Below are positions 25,621 to 34,384 of a DNA stretch of 64,000 nt, one piece after another. The translations under genes were made by a program, and so were the position numbers. How positions within the stretch are numbered: the first letter of the stretch is position 1; every line of letters begins with the position of its first letter. Below the pieces are notes generated by a model that did no database searches, was not told the DNA's origin, and was given only the letters and a program-made list of their open reading frames with translations. The stretch comes from Ignavibacteriaceae bacterium (GTDB lineage Bacteria; Bacteroidota; Ignavibacteria; Ignavibacteriales; Ignavibacteriaceae), in the NCBI GenBank assembly GCA_019638025.1, contig JAHBUO010000001.1, positions 62,001 to 126,000 of the forward strand, in the 5' to 3' direction.

Positions 25621-26295
25621 TTATATAATCTTAGTTTTTAAAACAGCTTCTGCTTCATTTTGTAGATTGTTAATTATAGTTTCACAGTTTTCGATAACTT
25701 TAGATGTTTCATCATAACTTAAGTTTGGTGAAACTTCAATCGGTTCAGAAAAAATTAAACTAACTTTCGAAAAAGGTTTCGGAACTTCAAATCTATCCCA
25801 ACTTTTCAATTTTACTTTTTTATCATAAGCTACTCCCATTAGAACTAAAGGGATTCCGCTTTTCTTTGCAACTACAACAGCTCCCGCTTTGAATTTTTCT
25901 TTAGGACCCGTCGGACCATCGGGAGTAATTGCAACCGAGCCTTCATTTTTTGCAAAATCGACCATAATTCCCAATGCAATATCGCCCCCTTTTGAACTTG
26001 AACCACGCACAACAGTATATTTCCAATTCTTCAAAGTTTTTGCAAGTAAATCACCATCTTTGCTTTTGCTTGTGATGCCAAGAATTTTTTGTCCTTTGAA
26101 ATAATACCATGGATACAACATCGTCCCATGCCAGAAGGCAATTACAAAGCGTTTATTCTGATTTACTAAAGCCTCTATTGCTTTCTCATTTTTTGCACTT
26201 ATACGCAACGAATAACAGAGCATTGTTACGGCACGATATAAAAGATATGTCCCAATAAATCTTAATACCGATTTTGAAAACTGATTTAGCTTCAT
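25621..26295 (-). CDS. DUF374 lysophospholipid acyltransferase-like protein
   Basis: 224 aa membrane-associated acyltransferase-like protein. Motifs: FWHGTMLYPWYY (an acyltransferase-type His motif, though not HxxxxD), VRGSSSKGG, and TPDGPTGPKEKFK, the family signature. Enzymes of this group are thought to acylate lipid A or lysophospholipids; placement between lpxB and lpxK fits a role in lipid A acylation (inference). I start it at ATG 26295, which overlaps the lpxB stop as ATGA, rather than TTG 26310. Confidence 0.85.
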   Translation of the reverse strand: MKLNQFSKSVLRFIGTYLLYRAVTMLCYSLRISAKNEKAIEALVNQNKRFVIAFWHGTMLYPWYYFKGQKILGITSKSKDGDLLAKTLKNWKYTVVRGSSSKGGDIALGIMVDFAKNEGSVAITPDGPTGPKEKFKAGAVVVAKKSGIPLVLMGVAYDKKVKLKSWDRFEVPKPFSKVSLIFSEPIEVSPNLSYDETSKVIENCETIINNLQNEAEAVLKTKII

Positions 26296-27422
26296 AACAA
26301 TGAGCCACAAATTACTTTAGCTGCAACTTCTGATGCATGATTTTCACTGAGCAACTTTCGAATTCCCGCAAGTTCTTTCTTTGTGTAGTTGTACAACTCT
26401 GTATCGGTCAAAAAACTTCGAGCAATTTTGAGAATTTCAACTTCATTTACTCTTTCCTGAATTAATTCCGGAACAACGCTCTTACCTGCAACAATATTAG
26501 CTAATCCGATATGTTTAAGTTTTACCAGCGATTTCCCAATTAAGTAAGTTAATGAGTTGGTTTTGTAGACAATCATCATTGGAAGCCCTAATAATGCCGC
26601 TTCTAATGTGGATGTTCCAGATTTAATTATTCCCAGTTTAGAATACTTAATTAAATCGTAAGTGATATTTTTAATCACTTTATAGCCGGATGCATCGGAA
26701 TAGCTTTTGAATTCACTTTTGTTAATCGAATCTGCACAACCGACTACCACTTGCAAGTTAAACTCTGAAGCAACCTTTAATGCTCCCCCTATTATCGCAG
26801 GAAATATTTTTTCAATTTCCTGTTTTCTGCTTCCGGGGAGTAGGAGCAAAATTTCTTTTGATAAATCAAGTCCATGCTTATTGAATAAATCTTCTTTTGT
26901 ATCAAATTTATATTCGTCAATTTGATGTATTAACGGATGCCCTACAAAAGCAACATCAATTCCGTTTTCCCGATAAAGTTTTTCTTCAAAAGGGAAAAGG
27001 ACAATCATTTTGTCAATGAACTTCTTAATCTTTTCTATTCTACCCGAGCCCCATGCCCATAATTGAGGTGAGATATAGTAAAATATTTTTATTCCGTTAT
27101 TTTTCAATTTCTCTGCGAGATTCAAATTGAATCCCGGATAATCAATCAAGATTACATTTTTAATATTTTTAGCTTTGACTAATTCAATAACATCTTTACG
27201 AACTTTTCGGATAAAAGGAAGATGTTTTATCACTTCCACAAATCCGAGGAATGCCATTTTATTTATATGGTATAAGGGATTTAATCCTTCAGCAACCATT
27301 TTATCACCACCGATTCCATAAAACAAAAGAGAAGAATTATTCTTTTTCATTTCATTTATTAAAGAAGCCCCGTGTAAGTCTCCGCTTGCTTCTCCGGCGA
27401 TAATTAAAATATTTTTATTCAA
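26292..27422 (-). CDS. lpxB: Lipid-A-disaccharide synthase
   Basis: 376 aa, normal length. This GT-B glycosyltransferase joins UDP-diacylglucosamine and lipid X to form the lipid A disaccharide. Motifs: IIAGEASGDLHGA at the N-terminus, FYGIGGDKM, FYYISPQLWAWG, FVGHPLIHQ, LLLPGSRKQEIEK and GTSTLEAALLGLPMMIVYK. The only reasonable start is TTG at 27422 (codons TTG AAT AAA); the ATG just before it is out of frame and stops at once. The gene is 12 nt after the methyltransferase-like gene and overlaps the next. Confidence 0.96.
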   Translation of the reverse strand: MNKNILIIAGEASGDLHGASLINEMKKNNSSLLFYGIGGDKMVAEGLNPLYHINKMAFLGFVEVIKHLPFIRKVRKDVIELVKAKNIKNVILIDYPGFNLNLAEKLKNNGIKIFYYISPQLWAWGSGRIEKIKKFIDKMIVLFPFEEKLYRENGIDVAFVGHPLIHQIDEYKFDTKEDLFNKHGLDLSKEILLLLPGSRKQEIEKIFPAIIGGALKVASEFNLQVVVGCADSINKSEFKSYSDASGYKVIKNITYDLIKYSKLGIIKSGTSTLEAALLGLPMMIVYKTNSLTYLIGKSLVKLKHIGLANIVAGKSVVPELIQERVNEVEILKIARSFLTDTELYNYTKKELAGIRKLLSENHASEVAAKVICGSLL

Positions 27423-27434
27423 AACATCTTCTCA

Positions 27435-28028
27435 CTAAAAAGTAAGAGTTCGCAAAAATCTCAAAAGCAATAAAGTTATAACAACAAAAGAAAATGCTTG
27501 TAAAGTTCTTCTTTCAGAACGGAGTCCGGCCTTCAAATTAAATGGGGGCTGAATAACTTTTTCATCTTTGTATTGAGTTAGTCTCGGGAAAAATCGTGGT
27601 ACATTTTTACAATATTCTTCAAACTCTGCTCCGAAAGTTTTCTTCAAATACCCTTCTTCTTCAAGAACTATATAATAGTACTGAAGAATAAAAAAGAGGA
27701 GTGCCCCAATTTGCAGATAAGGAAACAAGGCATTGGACATAATGCCGAGTCCGGCATACATTAAAATATTGCCGACATAAAGTGGATTTCGGACATAACC
27801 GAATGGTCCACTTATTATTAAAAATGTACCTCCCACTGCACCTGTTGTACGGGTTTCACTTCCTGCCCAACTAACTCCCCATAATCTCATTCCTTCACCT
27901 GCAAGTGCAATTAGAAATCCGATTATCAGACTCCAAATATTTGCCTCCTGATAGAAGAACATGATTAGCAAAAAGGGAATCGGCATGTAGCTTCTGTATT
28001 TAAATAATTTTAACGACAAATTTTTCAT
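27435..28028 (-). CDS. Isoprenylcysteine carboxyl methyltransferase-like membrane protein
   Basis: 197 aa integral membrane protein with four to five hydrophobic segments. The C-terminal half has GPFGYVRNPLYVGNILMYAG, LEEEGYLKKTFGAEFEEYC and PRFFP, the pattern of the ICMT/phospholipid methyltransferase superfamily that uses S-adenosylmethionine. Bacterial members mostly have unknown substrates; a lipid is likely from its place ahead of lpxB (inference). It is 31 nt after the HAD phosphatase gene and on the same strand. Confidence 0.8.
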   Translation of the reverse strand: MKNLSLKLFKYRSYMPIPFLLIMFFYQEANIWSLIIGFLIALAGEGMRLWGVSWAGSETRTTGAVGGTFLIISGPFGYVRNPLYVGNILMYAGLGIMSNALFPYLQIGALLFFILQYYYIVLEEEGYLKKTFGAEFEEYCKNVPRFFPRLTQYKDEKVIQPPFNLKAGLRSERRTLQAFSFVVITLLLLRFLRTLTF

Positions 28029-28059
28029 AATATCACTTTCTAAACTTTTTAAAACTTCT

Positions 28060-28791
28060 TTAACCCATCATATAAACTGCGCGTCTTTTTAGTTCCGCTT
28101 GATGACGCTTTTTTAATCTCTTCTTCGAAAATATTTCTTTCATTTTTTTTGTTACATCTTCAAAACCGAAAAACGGCGAGAATGATATTCTTTCTTGTTC
28201 ACAGAATTTCAACAATGTACTCTTGGCAAAGATGAAATCTGCATGTTGAGCGGGACAAATATCAGAAGTACCGTCACCGATGTAAATTGTAAATTCTTCA
28301 TCAGCACTTAGGTTGATAAGATGATTCCGCTTACAATTGGCGCAGTTAAAGCATTCTTCATCTTTATAGGGGAAAACCGGAATTAGTTCCCCTTGGTCGC
28401 CGATTATCAACTTATTAGAAAAAACCGAAATACTATTTAATTGTTCTCGCTCCATAATTCTGTCGATGTAAAAATCAAAACCATCGCTTAGGATGTAGTG
28501 ATCAACTTTATTTTCATTAAGAAAAGAGAGAAACGATTTAAATGCAGCATCTATTTCGAATCCATTAACAAAATCGATTAACTCATTTGTATCCACGTAT
28601 GGTAGTGATGCAAACAATTGCCTCCAACCTTCGGAATTAGAAATTTCCCGATTGCGAATTTTATCGACAATCTCAAATACTTCAGGTTGTCGTCCGAATC
28701 GTAAAAAAATATTTGCGCCTACATCTTCTTTAGTGATTGTGCCGTCAAAATCGATAAATACTTTGAATGAGTAATTCGAATTGTTTATCAT
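28060..28791 (-). CDS. HAD-superfamily phosphatase (MtnX/phosphoserine phosphatase-like)
   Basis: 243 aa soluble HAD phosphatase. Motif I FIDFDGTITKEDV holds the nucleophile and acid Asp pair, motif II is YILSDGFDFYI, motif III Lys lies further on, and motif IV is YIGDGTSDICPA. A CNCK-type cysteine group (FNCANCKRNH) sits in the cap-side insertion. The shape fits the MtnX-like subfamily, but the methionine-salvage role cannot be assumed, as no salvage genes are nearby. The start overlaps the stop of the T9SS gene as ATGA. Confidence 0.8.
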   Translation of the reverse strand: MINNSNYSFKVFIDFDGTITKEDVGANIFLRFGRQPEVFEIVDKIRNREISNSEGWRQLFASLPYVDTNELIDFVNGFEIDAAFKSFLSFLNENKVDHYILSDGFDFYIDRIMEREQLNSISVFSNKLIIGDQGELIPVFPYKDEECFNCANCKRNHLINLSADEEFTIYIGDGTSDICPAQHADFIFAKSTLLKFCEQERISFSPFFGFEDVTKKMKEIFSKKRLKKRHQAELKRRAVYMMG

Positions 28792-30785
28792 TTTGCAATC
28801 ACCATTTTTTTTACATCAACAAACTCGCCGGCAGTAAAACGATAGAAATAAACTCCGTTGGGAAGTCCTCTTGAGTCGAAAACAAATCTATTATTCCCAC
28901 TTTTTGTATCAGAAATTGGAAACTCTTTAATTTTTTCGATACGTGAATTATATATTTCCAACTTCACATTTCGTTTATTCGGTAAATTGAATACAATCGC
29001 TGTTGAATCAGAAAAGGGATTCGGCGTGTTTTGATAAACAATAATATCCTCGTATTCTGAAATGATATAATTCACTCGAATAATATCCGATGAATACGAA
29101 TTACCGGCATGGTCAACCATATTAATTCTGTAATAATGACTTCCGGCTTCGTCCGGCATGTGGGCGAATTGATATCGATTAGTAAGACTCATAGCGTAGT
29201 GAGAAACATAACCGATATTAATCCAAGCTGAGTCTTCTTCTTCAGAAGAATAAAATTTTTCTATTTGATATCCGGCAGCATTTGTGTTATTCATCGCACG
29301 CCATCTGAGCTGAACGGAATCTCCCTTTTGAATAGCAGTGAAATCCATAATCAGCGAAGTATAAGCTTTGGAAGCGTAAATTCTTTGACCAAATATTGAT
29401 GTTACGGATTCACGTTTATCTTTAAATATTGCAATCGCTCCTCCGTTCTGGTCAGATAGAAGATTGAGATAACTTTTTTCGGAATTTTTATAAGCAGCCA
29501 GTAATGTTCCCGATTTATCCCAAAGCAACTCACCCCGTTTTCCTAATTTTTGCCCATAAATATTCGGTTGCATTTTGGAATCACGCCTATCAAGCCATGC
29601 TGTAATTACACCACCTTTACCATCACTTACAATCGTTTGACCAAATTGATCTCCATCTATCTTCATTAGAGATTCACCGTTCTCATCCCACAGAATCTTT
29701 CCATTGACTCTGAATTTTTGGACAAAAATATTTTTGTCTTTATTTAAATCATTTGTCCATGATACAATGATAGAAGAATCCGCAGAGTAAATAGCCTGTG
29801 GATTGGTATTATCCCCTTTTAATTTTGTTAAATTTTTACCGCCGGACTCCCATATAGGAAAACCTTTTTCGTTTATAATTTGATGTGAAATTGAACGAGG
29901 TTTATCAAGGTTTTGCCAAACTAAATATGTAGCTTGTTTGTGCAAAGGAAGTACTTTAAAAGACATTACATTATTGATGAATCGAGAAACTTCGGTTGGT
30001 CCCCAAACTATTTTACCCGAAGAATTAAAGCCGGCACCGAGCAAAACATTTCTTCGATTAACAAACTCTAACCAGAAAACTGAAAATCCACCGTTGTTGT
30101 CCGGAACGATTGAAACCTGACTTTTTGCATTGTACGAATTTGTAATTTCAATCCCATCATTCGGGAATTCTGTATAACCTGTTAAAGACAATCGTTGTAC
30201 TTTAATTGAAAAAAAACTTGGTGAGTTAATCCCTTTTTCAATAAAACCTACAAAGGCTAATCCATCCTTATCTACAGCGACATTATAATTTATAATATCA
30301 TTCTCGCCAGAAAAAACTTCAATGCCATTCTCACCCCAATACAAAAAACCGTTTGTTTCAACTTTTTGTGCATTAAGAGATTGCTTACCTGCCGAAATGT
30401 CTGTTTTCCATATTGCAATTGCCCCCGATGAGCCTACTGCTGCTAATGGATTTGTCTGTTCTCCTTTTAAATTTGAAAGTCTTTTGCCATCAGCCCTAAA
30501 ACCAACTTTACCATTATTATCAATAAACTGGAAATAGGCATTATTTCCTTTTCCTTTGTTGTCTTCCCAGAAAATGAATGCTCCGCCGTTCGGATTTTCA
30601 TAGGCATTTATGTTGGTAGGATTAACTGCATCAATAATCAAGTTTACATTTAATGATGGGTTATCATTCCATTGAGAGAAAGTTGTTGCTGAAAATAGGT
30701 TGAATAATAATACCAGATAAACCCAAAAATAATTTTGAATACTTGAAGTTAATCTGATATTATTTTTTAATTCTTTATGCAACAA
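28788..30785 (-). CDS. T9SS-secreted protein with beta-propeller-like repeats
   Basis: 665 aa. A signal peptide (YFWVYLVLLFNLFSATTFSQ) precedes a region of repeated blocks of the form 'GGAFIFWEDNKG', 'GAIAIWKTD', 'GGVITAWLDRRDS' (about 60-465), as in seven-bladed propellers. A fibronectin-like segment (about 470-570) and a T9SS type A sorting domain (YQNTPNPFSDSTAIVFNLP ... GVYFYRFTAG ... KKMVIAK) follow. The start is TTG at 30785 or 30782, overlapping the end of smc by 8-11 nt, with GAGGA inside the smc C-terminus as the ribosome site; there is no ATG before the signal peptide. No enzymatic motif is seen; it is probably a surface or adhesion protein (inference). Confidence 0.85.
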   Translation of the reverse strand: MLHKELKNNIRLTSSIQNYFWVYLVLLFNLFSATTFSQWNDNPSLNVNLIIDAVNPTNINAYENPNGGAFIFWEDNKGKGNNAYFQFIDNNGKVGFRADGKRLSNLKGEQTNPLAAVGSSGAIAIWKTDISAGKQSLNAQKVETNGFLYWGENGIEVFSGENDIINYNVAVDKDGLAFVGFIEKGINSPSFFSIKVQRLSLTGYTEFPNDGIEITNSYNAKSQVSIVPDNNGGFSVFWLEFVNRRNVLLGAGFNSSGKIVWGPTEVSRFINNVMSFKVLPLHKQATYLVWQNLDKPRSISHQIINEKGFPIWESGGKNLTKLKGDNTNPQAIYSADSSIIVSWTNDLNKDKNIFVQKFRVNGKILWDENGESLMKIDGDQFGQTIVSDGKGGVITAWLDRRDSKMQPNIYGQKLGKRGELLWDKSGTLLAAYKNSEKSYLNLLSDQNGGAIAIFKDKRESVTSIFGQRIYASKAYTSLIMDFTAIQKGDSVQLRWRAMNNTNAAGYQIEKFYSSEEEDSAWINIGYVSHYAMSLTNRYQFAHMPDEAGSHYYRINMVDHAGNSYSSDIIRVNYIISEYEDIIVYQNTPNPFSDSTAIVFNLPNKRNVKLEIYNSRIEKIKEFPISDTKSGNNRFVFDSRGLPNGVYFYRFTAGEFVDVKKMVIAK

Positions 30786-33700
30786 TATTAAAGTCCTCGT
30801 TAAATCTAACCGCGACTAACTTTGAAATTCCTTCTTCTTGCATTGTAACGCCGTACATTGTATCTGTAGCTTCCATTGTTCTTTTGTTGTGTGTTACAAT
30901 AATGAACTGAGTATTTGAGCTGAACTCTCTCAAAATTTTTGCAAATCTATCGATGTTTGCGTCATCAAGAGGGGCATCGATTTCATCAAGGATACAGAAC
31001 GGGCTTGGTTTTACTAAGTAAATTGCAAACAGAAGAGCTATGGCGGTTAAAGTTTTTTCTCCTCCGGAGAGTAATTCAATTGAAGTCGGTCGTTTTCCTT
31101 TAGGTTTTGCAACAATCTCAATTTTGGATTCAAGTGGGTCTGCATTTTCTTCGAGGCGCAAATCAGCTTCATCACCGGGATTAAATAATCCTCTAAAAAT
31201 TCTAACAAAATGTGTTCTGATTTGCTCAAAAGTTTCCATAAACAGAGTTTGAGCCGTTGTATTTATTTCATCGATAGTTTTAACTAAATCTTTTTCACTA
31301 TCAAGCAAATCGTTTCTTTGCTTCAATAAAAAGTCGAGCCGCTCTTTTTCTTCTTCATACTCCGAATAAGCAAGAAGATTTATTGGTCCAAGATTTCTAA
31401 TTTGTTGTTTAAGAGAATGAACTTCTTCGGAACGTGATTTATAATCAAAAGCATCTAAATCTTCAAATTCCTTTAATTCAATTGTCAGCGAATAATTTTC
31501 TGAGATTGACTCTTTAAGATTCGCCATTTTCATTTCAATTTCATTCAGTTTTATTTCGGCGGCATGAATCTCATTTCCAACAACATCACGTTCTTTTCTA
31601 TACTTATTTTGCTCGGATTCAAGCTCATTAATTTTTGAGCGAGTCTCTTTGAATCTTACATCAATAGTTTCTTCTTGTTTTAAAAGACTGTCTTTTACCA
31701 CAGTTAATTCATCAAGCTCAAACTGCTTATCTTCAACAATCTCAGCTAAAGTTATTAATTCCTCTTCACCGCTTTTAATATCTACGTCACGCTTAACAAT
31801 AGAACGTTTTACATTTTCAATTGTCTCTTCAGCTCGACGAACGGAATTTTCTAAATTTCTCCTCTCGCCTAAAAATCTTTCATGATCAAGACTCATCTTA
31901 TTTTGCGCTGCTACAAGTTCCGAATACTCTGACCCCAATAATCTAAAAGCTTCTTCCATTAACTTTTGTTCATTATCGGCTTTAGTTTTTTCCTCAACCT
32001 TACCGGCAAGGAGCGTTTCAAGTTCTTCTCTTTCGTTATCGATAAAGTTAGAGTGCGACGCAAGCTCTTGAATTTCTTGACGAGCTTTTTCTATTTCGTC
32101 TGAAGCTTTTTGTTTTTCATATTCGAAGCGTGAGATTTGCTTATCAACATTAGCCAAATCATTAAGTAAAAATCTTCCTTTTTCTGAAAGAACTTTTAAA
32201 TCGATTTTACCAATTTCCTCCTCAAGTAGCTCAATCTCTTTCTTTGTCTGTGCAAGTTGATTTTCCTTTACCGGAATTTCTTTTTTCAGATTATCTAGTA
32301 ATTGCTTTCTTCCGAAAAGAGTATCATCTAAGCGAGGCTCTGAACCGGCATCGATAATTCCCGAATAGTGTACGAAATCACCTTGCAAAGTTGCACAGTT
32401 AAATGATTTATATTTTTGAGCCAATAGGAAAGCATTGTCAATACTATCAACAATGATGGTATCTTTTAATAACTGCTTAAAAAATGGTTCCCACTTTGAT
32501 TCCGTTTTTATTAAGTCAAAAGCCCAACCGATAAATCCGGGTTCATTCTTTACATTCTTAATTTTTCTCTTGCTGAGATAGCCACTTATTTTTTCAAAAA
32601 AATTTTCTTTCTTCTCGTAAAAGGAAGAGACATAAAAAGAGGCTTTACCATAATTGTGTTTCTGTAAAAAGGAGATTCCTTTTTTTACTTCTTCTAAAGA
32701 TTCAACCAGAATATTGTTAAGATTACTCTTCAATGCCGCTTCAATTGCAAACTGATATTCTTCGGCAGTATTACCTAAATTTGCTAAAAGATTTTTCTCT
32801 GAATCCGACCAACTTTTTTCTTCAAGCAGCGCTTTCGCCCCCTTCGAAAAACCTTCAAGATTATCAATGAGACTTTGAAGAAAAGATATTTTGTCGTGAA
32901 GAATATTAATTACCCCTTTTTCTTCAACTTCTTTCTCTTTTAATTGAGCAAGATTTGCTTCTAAATCTTCTTTCTCTTTTTGTTTTTGCGTATAAAGATT
33001 TTCGGCTTCGGTAAGTTTATTTTGAATATCGGTTCGCTCGTTGCTTAAATCTTCGATGTAGCCGACTGTCTTTGCAATATTTGCGGTTAAATTTTGAATT
33101 CGCTCATTCAGTTTGGAAATAGAAGTGTTCGCACGATTAAGAGATTCGTTTAGGTTGGATAATTCGTTTTCTTTTGCACTTATCTCTTTGAAGCGAACAA
33201 GAAGTGTATCGGCAAAATCTTTGACTTTTACTCTCTGCTCTTCAACGTCAACTTTTTTTGAATTAACTTTTTCTGTAAGTAATTCTTTTTCGAGCTGTGC
33301 AGAAACTACTTTAGAAGCAATTTCTTCAATCTTTTCCGAGTTATCTTCTTTTTCTGATTCAGAAATTTCTAATTGCGTTTGAAATTCTTCAAGTTCTTGT
33401 TTATACCGTTCAATATTGCGGGAAAGAGATTTTTTCCTCTCCTCCGAAACAGATAATGATTGTTGAACGCCATGAATTTTTTCCGTCTGAACAGATATTT
33501 CACTTCTTTTATCTTTTAGTTCAAGCTCTATTTTATATAGTTCTTCTTTTATTTCCTTTAACTGATCTTCTAGCCTTGAAAGCTCAGATTCAAGTTTTAA
33601 TTTCCTCTGAAAAGCTTCTTCTTTTTTAACTCTGTTTTCATTTTTGTTTTTTGTAAAAAAAGCAAATTCCCGCTCTGCTAAATCAATCTCTAATTCGCGT

Positions 33701-34365
33701 AAAGTTGAAGATATTTTGTTGTATTTGTCTGCTCGTTTTGCTTGTCGCTCAAGAGAATTTACCTTCTTCTCGACTTCAGAAACAATATCATTAACACGGG
33801 TTAAATCCGATTTTACATCATCAAGTTTTTTGAGGGTTAGTCTTCGTCTCAGTTTATACTTATTAACACCTGCAGCTTCTTCAAACATATTGCGGCGTTC
33901 TTCGGCTTTGTTGCTGAGAATAGTTTCAACCATTTTTAATTCGATAACGGAATAAGCATTTGCACCCATACCGGTATCCATAAAAAGATTAGTTATATCT
34001 TTTAATCGGCAAATATTTTTATTGAGAAGATATTCACTTTCCCCGGATCTAAAAATCCTTCTCGAAATAGTAACCTCTGAATATTCAGTCGGCAAAATTC
34101 CTTTATCATTTTCAATGGTTAGAGAAACCTCGGCCATTCCCATCGGTTTCTTGTTGGCTGTTCCGTTAAAAATCACATTCTCCATTTTGTCTGAACGGAG
34201 AGTACTACTTTTTTGCTCACCCAAACACCAACGAATAGCATCAACAATATTAGTTTTACCGCACCCGTTGGGACCAACAATCCCGGTCATCCCTTTGTTA
34301 AAAGAGACTTCCGTTTTTGATGCGAAAGATTTAAATCCTAATATGTCTAACTTTTTTAAATACAA
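30775..34365 (-). CDS. smc: Chromosome segregation protein SMC
   Basis: 1196 aa, normal length. This ATPase compacts and segregates the chromosome as a ring with ScpA/ScpB, which are not in the window. Walker A GPNGCGKTN lies at 31-39. Two long coiled coils (about 170-490 and 670-1010) flank a hinge (about 515-660), and the C-terminal head has the ABC signature LLSGGEKT and Walker B FCILDEIDAPLDD. The start is TTG at 34365; no ATG is available before the conserved KKLDILGFKSFA. It lies 19 nt after the GH2-like gene and overlaps the T9SS gene, so it is inside a mixed operon. Confidence 0.97.
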   Translation of the reverse strand: MYLKKLDILGFKSFASKTEVSFNKGMTGIVGPNGCGKTNIVDAIRWCLGEQKSSTLRSDKMENVIFNGTANKKPMGMAEVSLTIENDKGILPTEYSEVTISRRIFRSGESEYLLNKNICRLKDITNLFMDTGMGANAYSVIELKMVETILSNKAEERRNMFEEAAGVNKYKLRRRLTLKKLDDVKSDLTRVNDIVSEVEKKVNSLERQAKRADKYNKISSTLRELEIDLAEREFAFFTKNKNENRVKKEEAFQRKLKLESELSRLEDQLKEIKEELYKIELELKDKRSEISVQTEKIHGVQQSLSVSEERKKSLSRNIERYKQELEEFQTQLEISESEKEDNSEKIEEIASKVVSAQLEKELLTEKVNSKKVDVEEQRVKVKDFADTLLVRFKEISAKENELSNLNESLNRANTSISKLNERIQNLTANIAKTVGYIEDLSNERTDIQNKLTEAENLYTQKQKEKEDLEANLAQLKEKEVEEKGVINILHDKISFLQSLIDNLEGFSKGAKALLEEKSWSDSEKNLLANLGNTAEEYQFAIEAALKSNLNNILVESLEEVKKGISFLQKHNYGKASFYVSSFYEKKENFFEKISGYLSKRKIKNVKNEPGFIGWAFDLIKTESKWEPFFKQLLKDTIIVDSIDNAFLLAQKYKSFNCATLQGDFVHYSGIIDAGSEPRLDDTLFGRKQLLDNLKKEIPVKENQLAQTKKEIELLEEEIGKIDLKVLSEKGRFLLNDLANVDKQISRFEYEKQKASDEIEKARQEIQELASHSNFIDNEREELETLLAGKVEEKTKADNEQKLMEEAFRLLGSEYSELVAAQNKMSLDHERFLGERRNLENSVRRAEETIENVKRSIVKRDVDIKSGEEELITLAEIVEDKQFELDELTVVKDSLLKQEETIDVRFKETRSKINELESEQNKYRKERDVVGNEIHAAEIKLNEIEMKMANLKESISENYSLTIELKEFEDLDAFDYKSRSEEVHSLKQQIRNLGPINLLAYSEYEEEKERLDFLLKQRNDLLDSEKDLVKTIDEINTTAQTLFMETFEQIRTHFVRIFRGLFNPGDEADLRLEENADPLESKIEIVAKPKGKRPTSIELLSGGEKTLTAIALLFAIYLVKPSPFCILDEIDAPLDDANIDRFAKILREFSSNTQFIIVTHNKRTMEATDTMYGVTMQEEGISKLVAVRFNEDFNIVA

Positions 34366-34384
34366 TTTTTACCGAATTAATTCT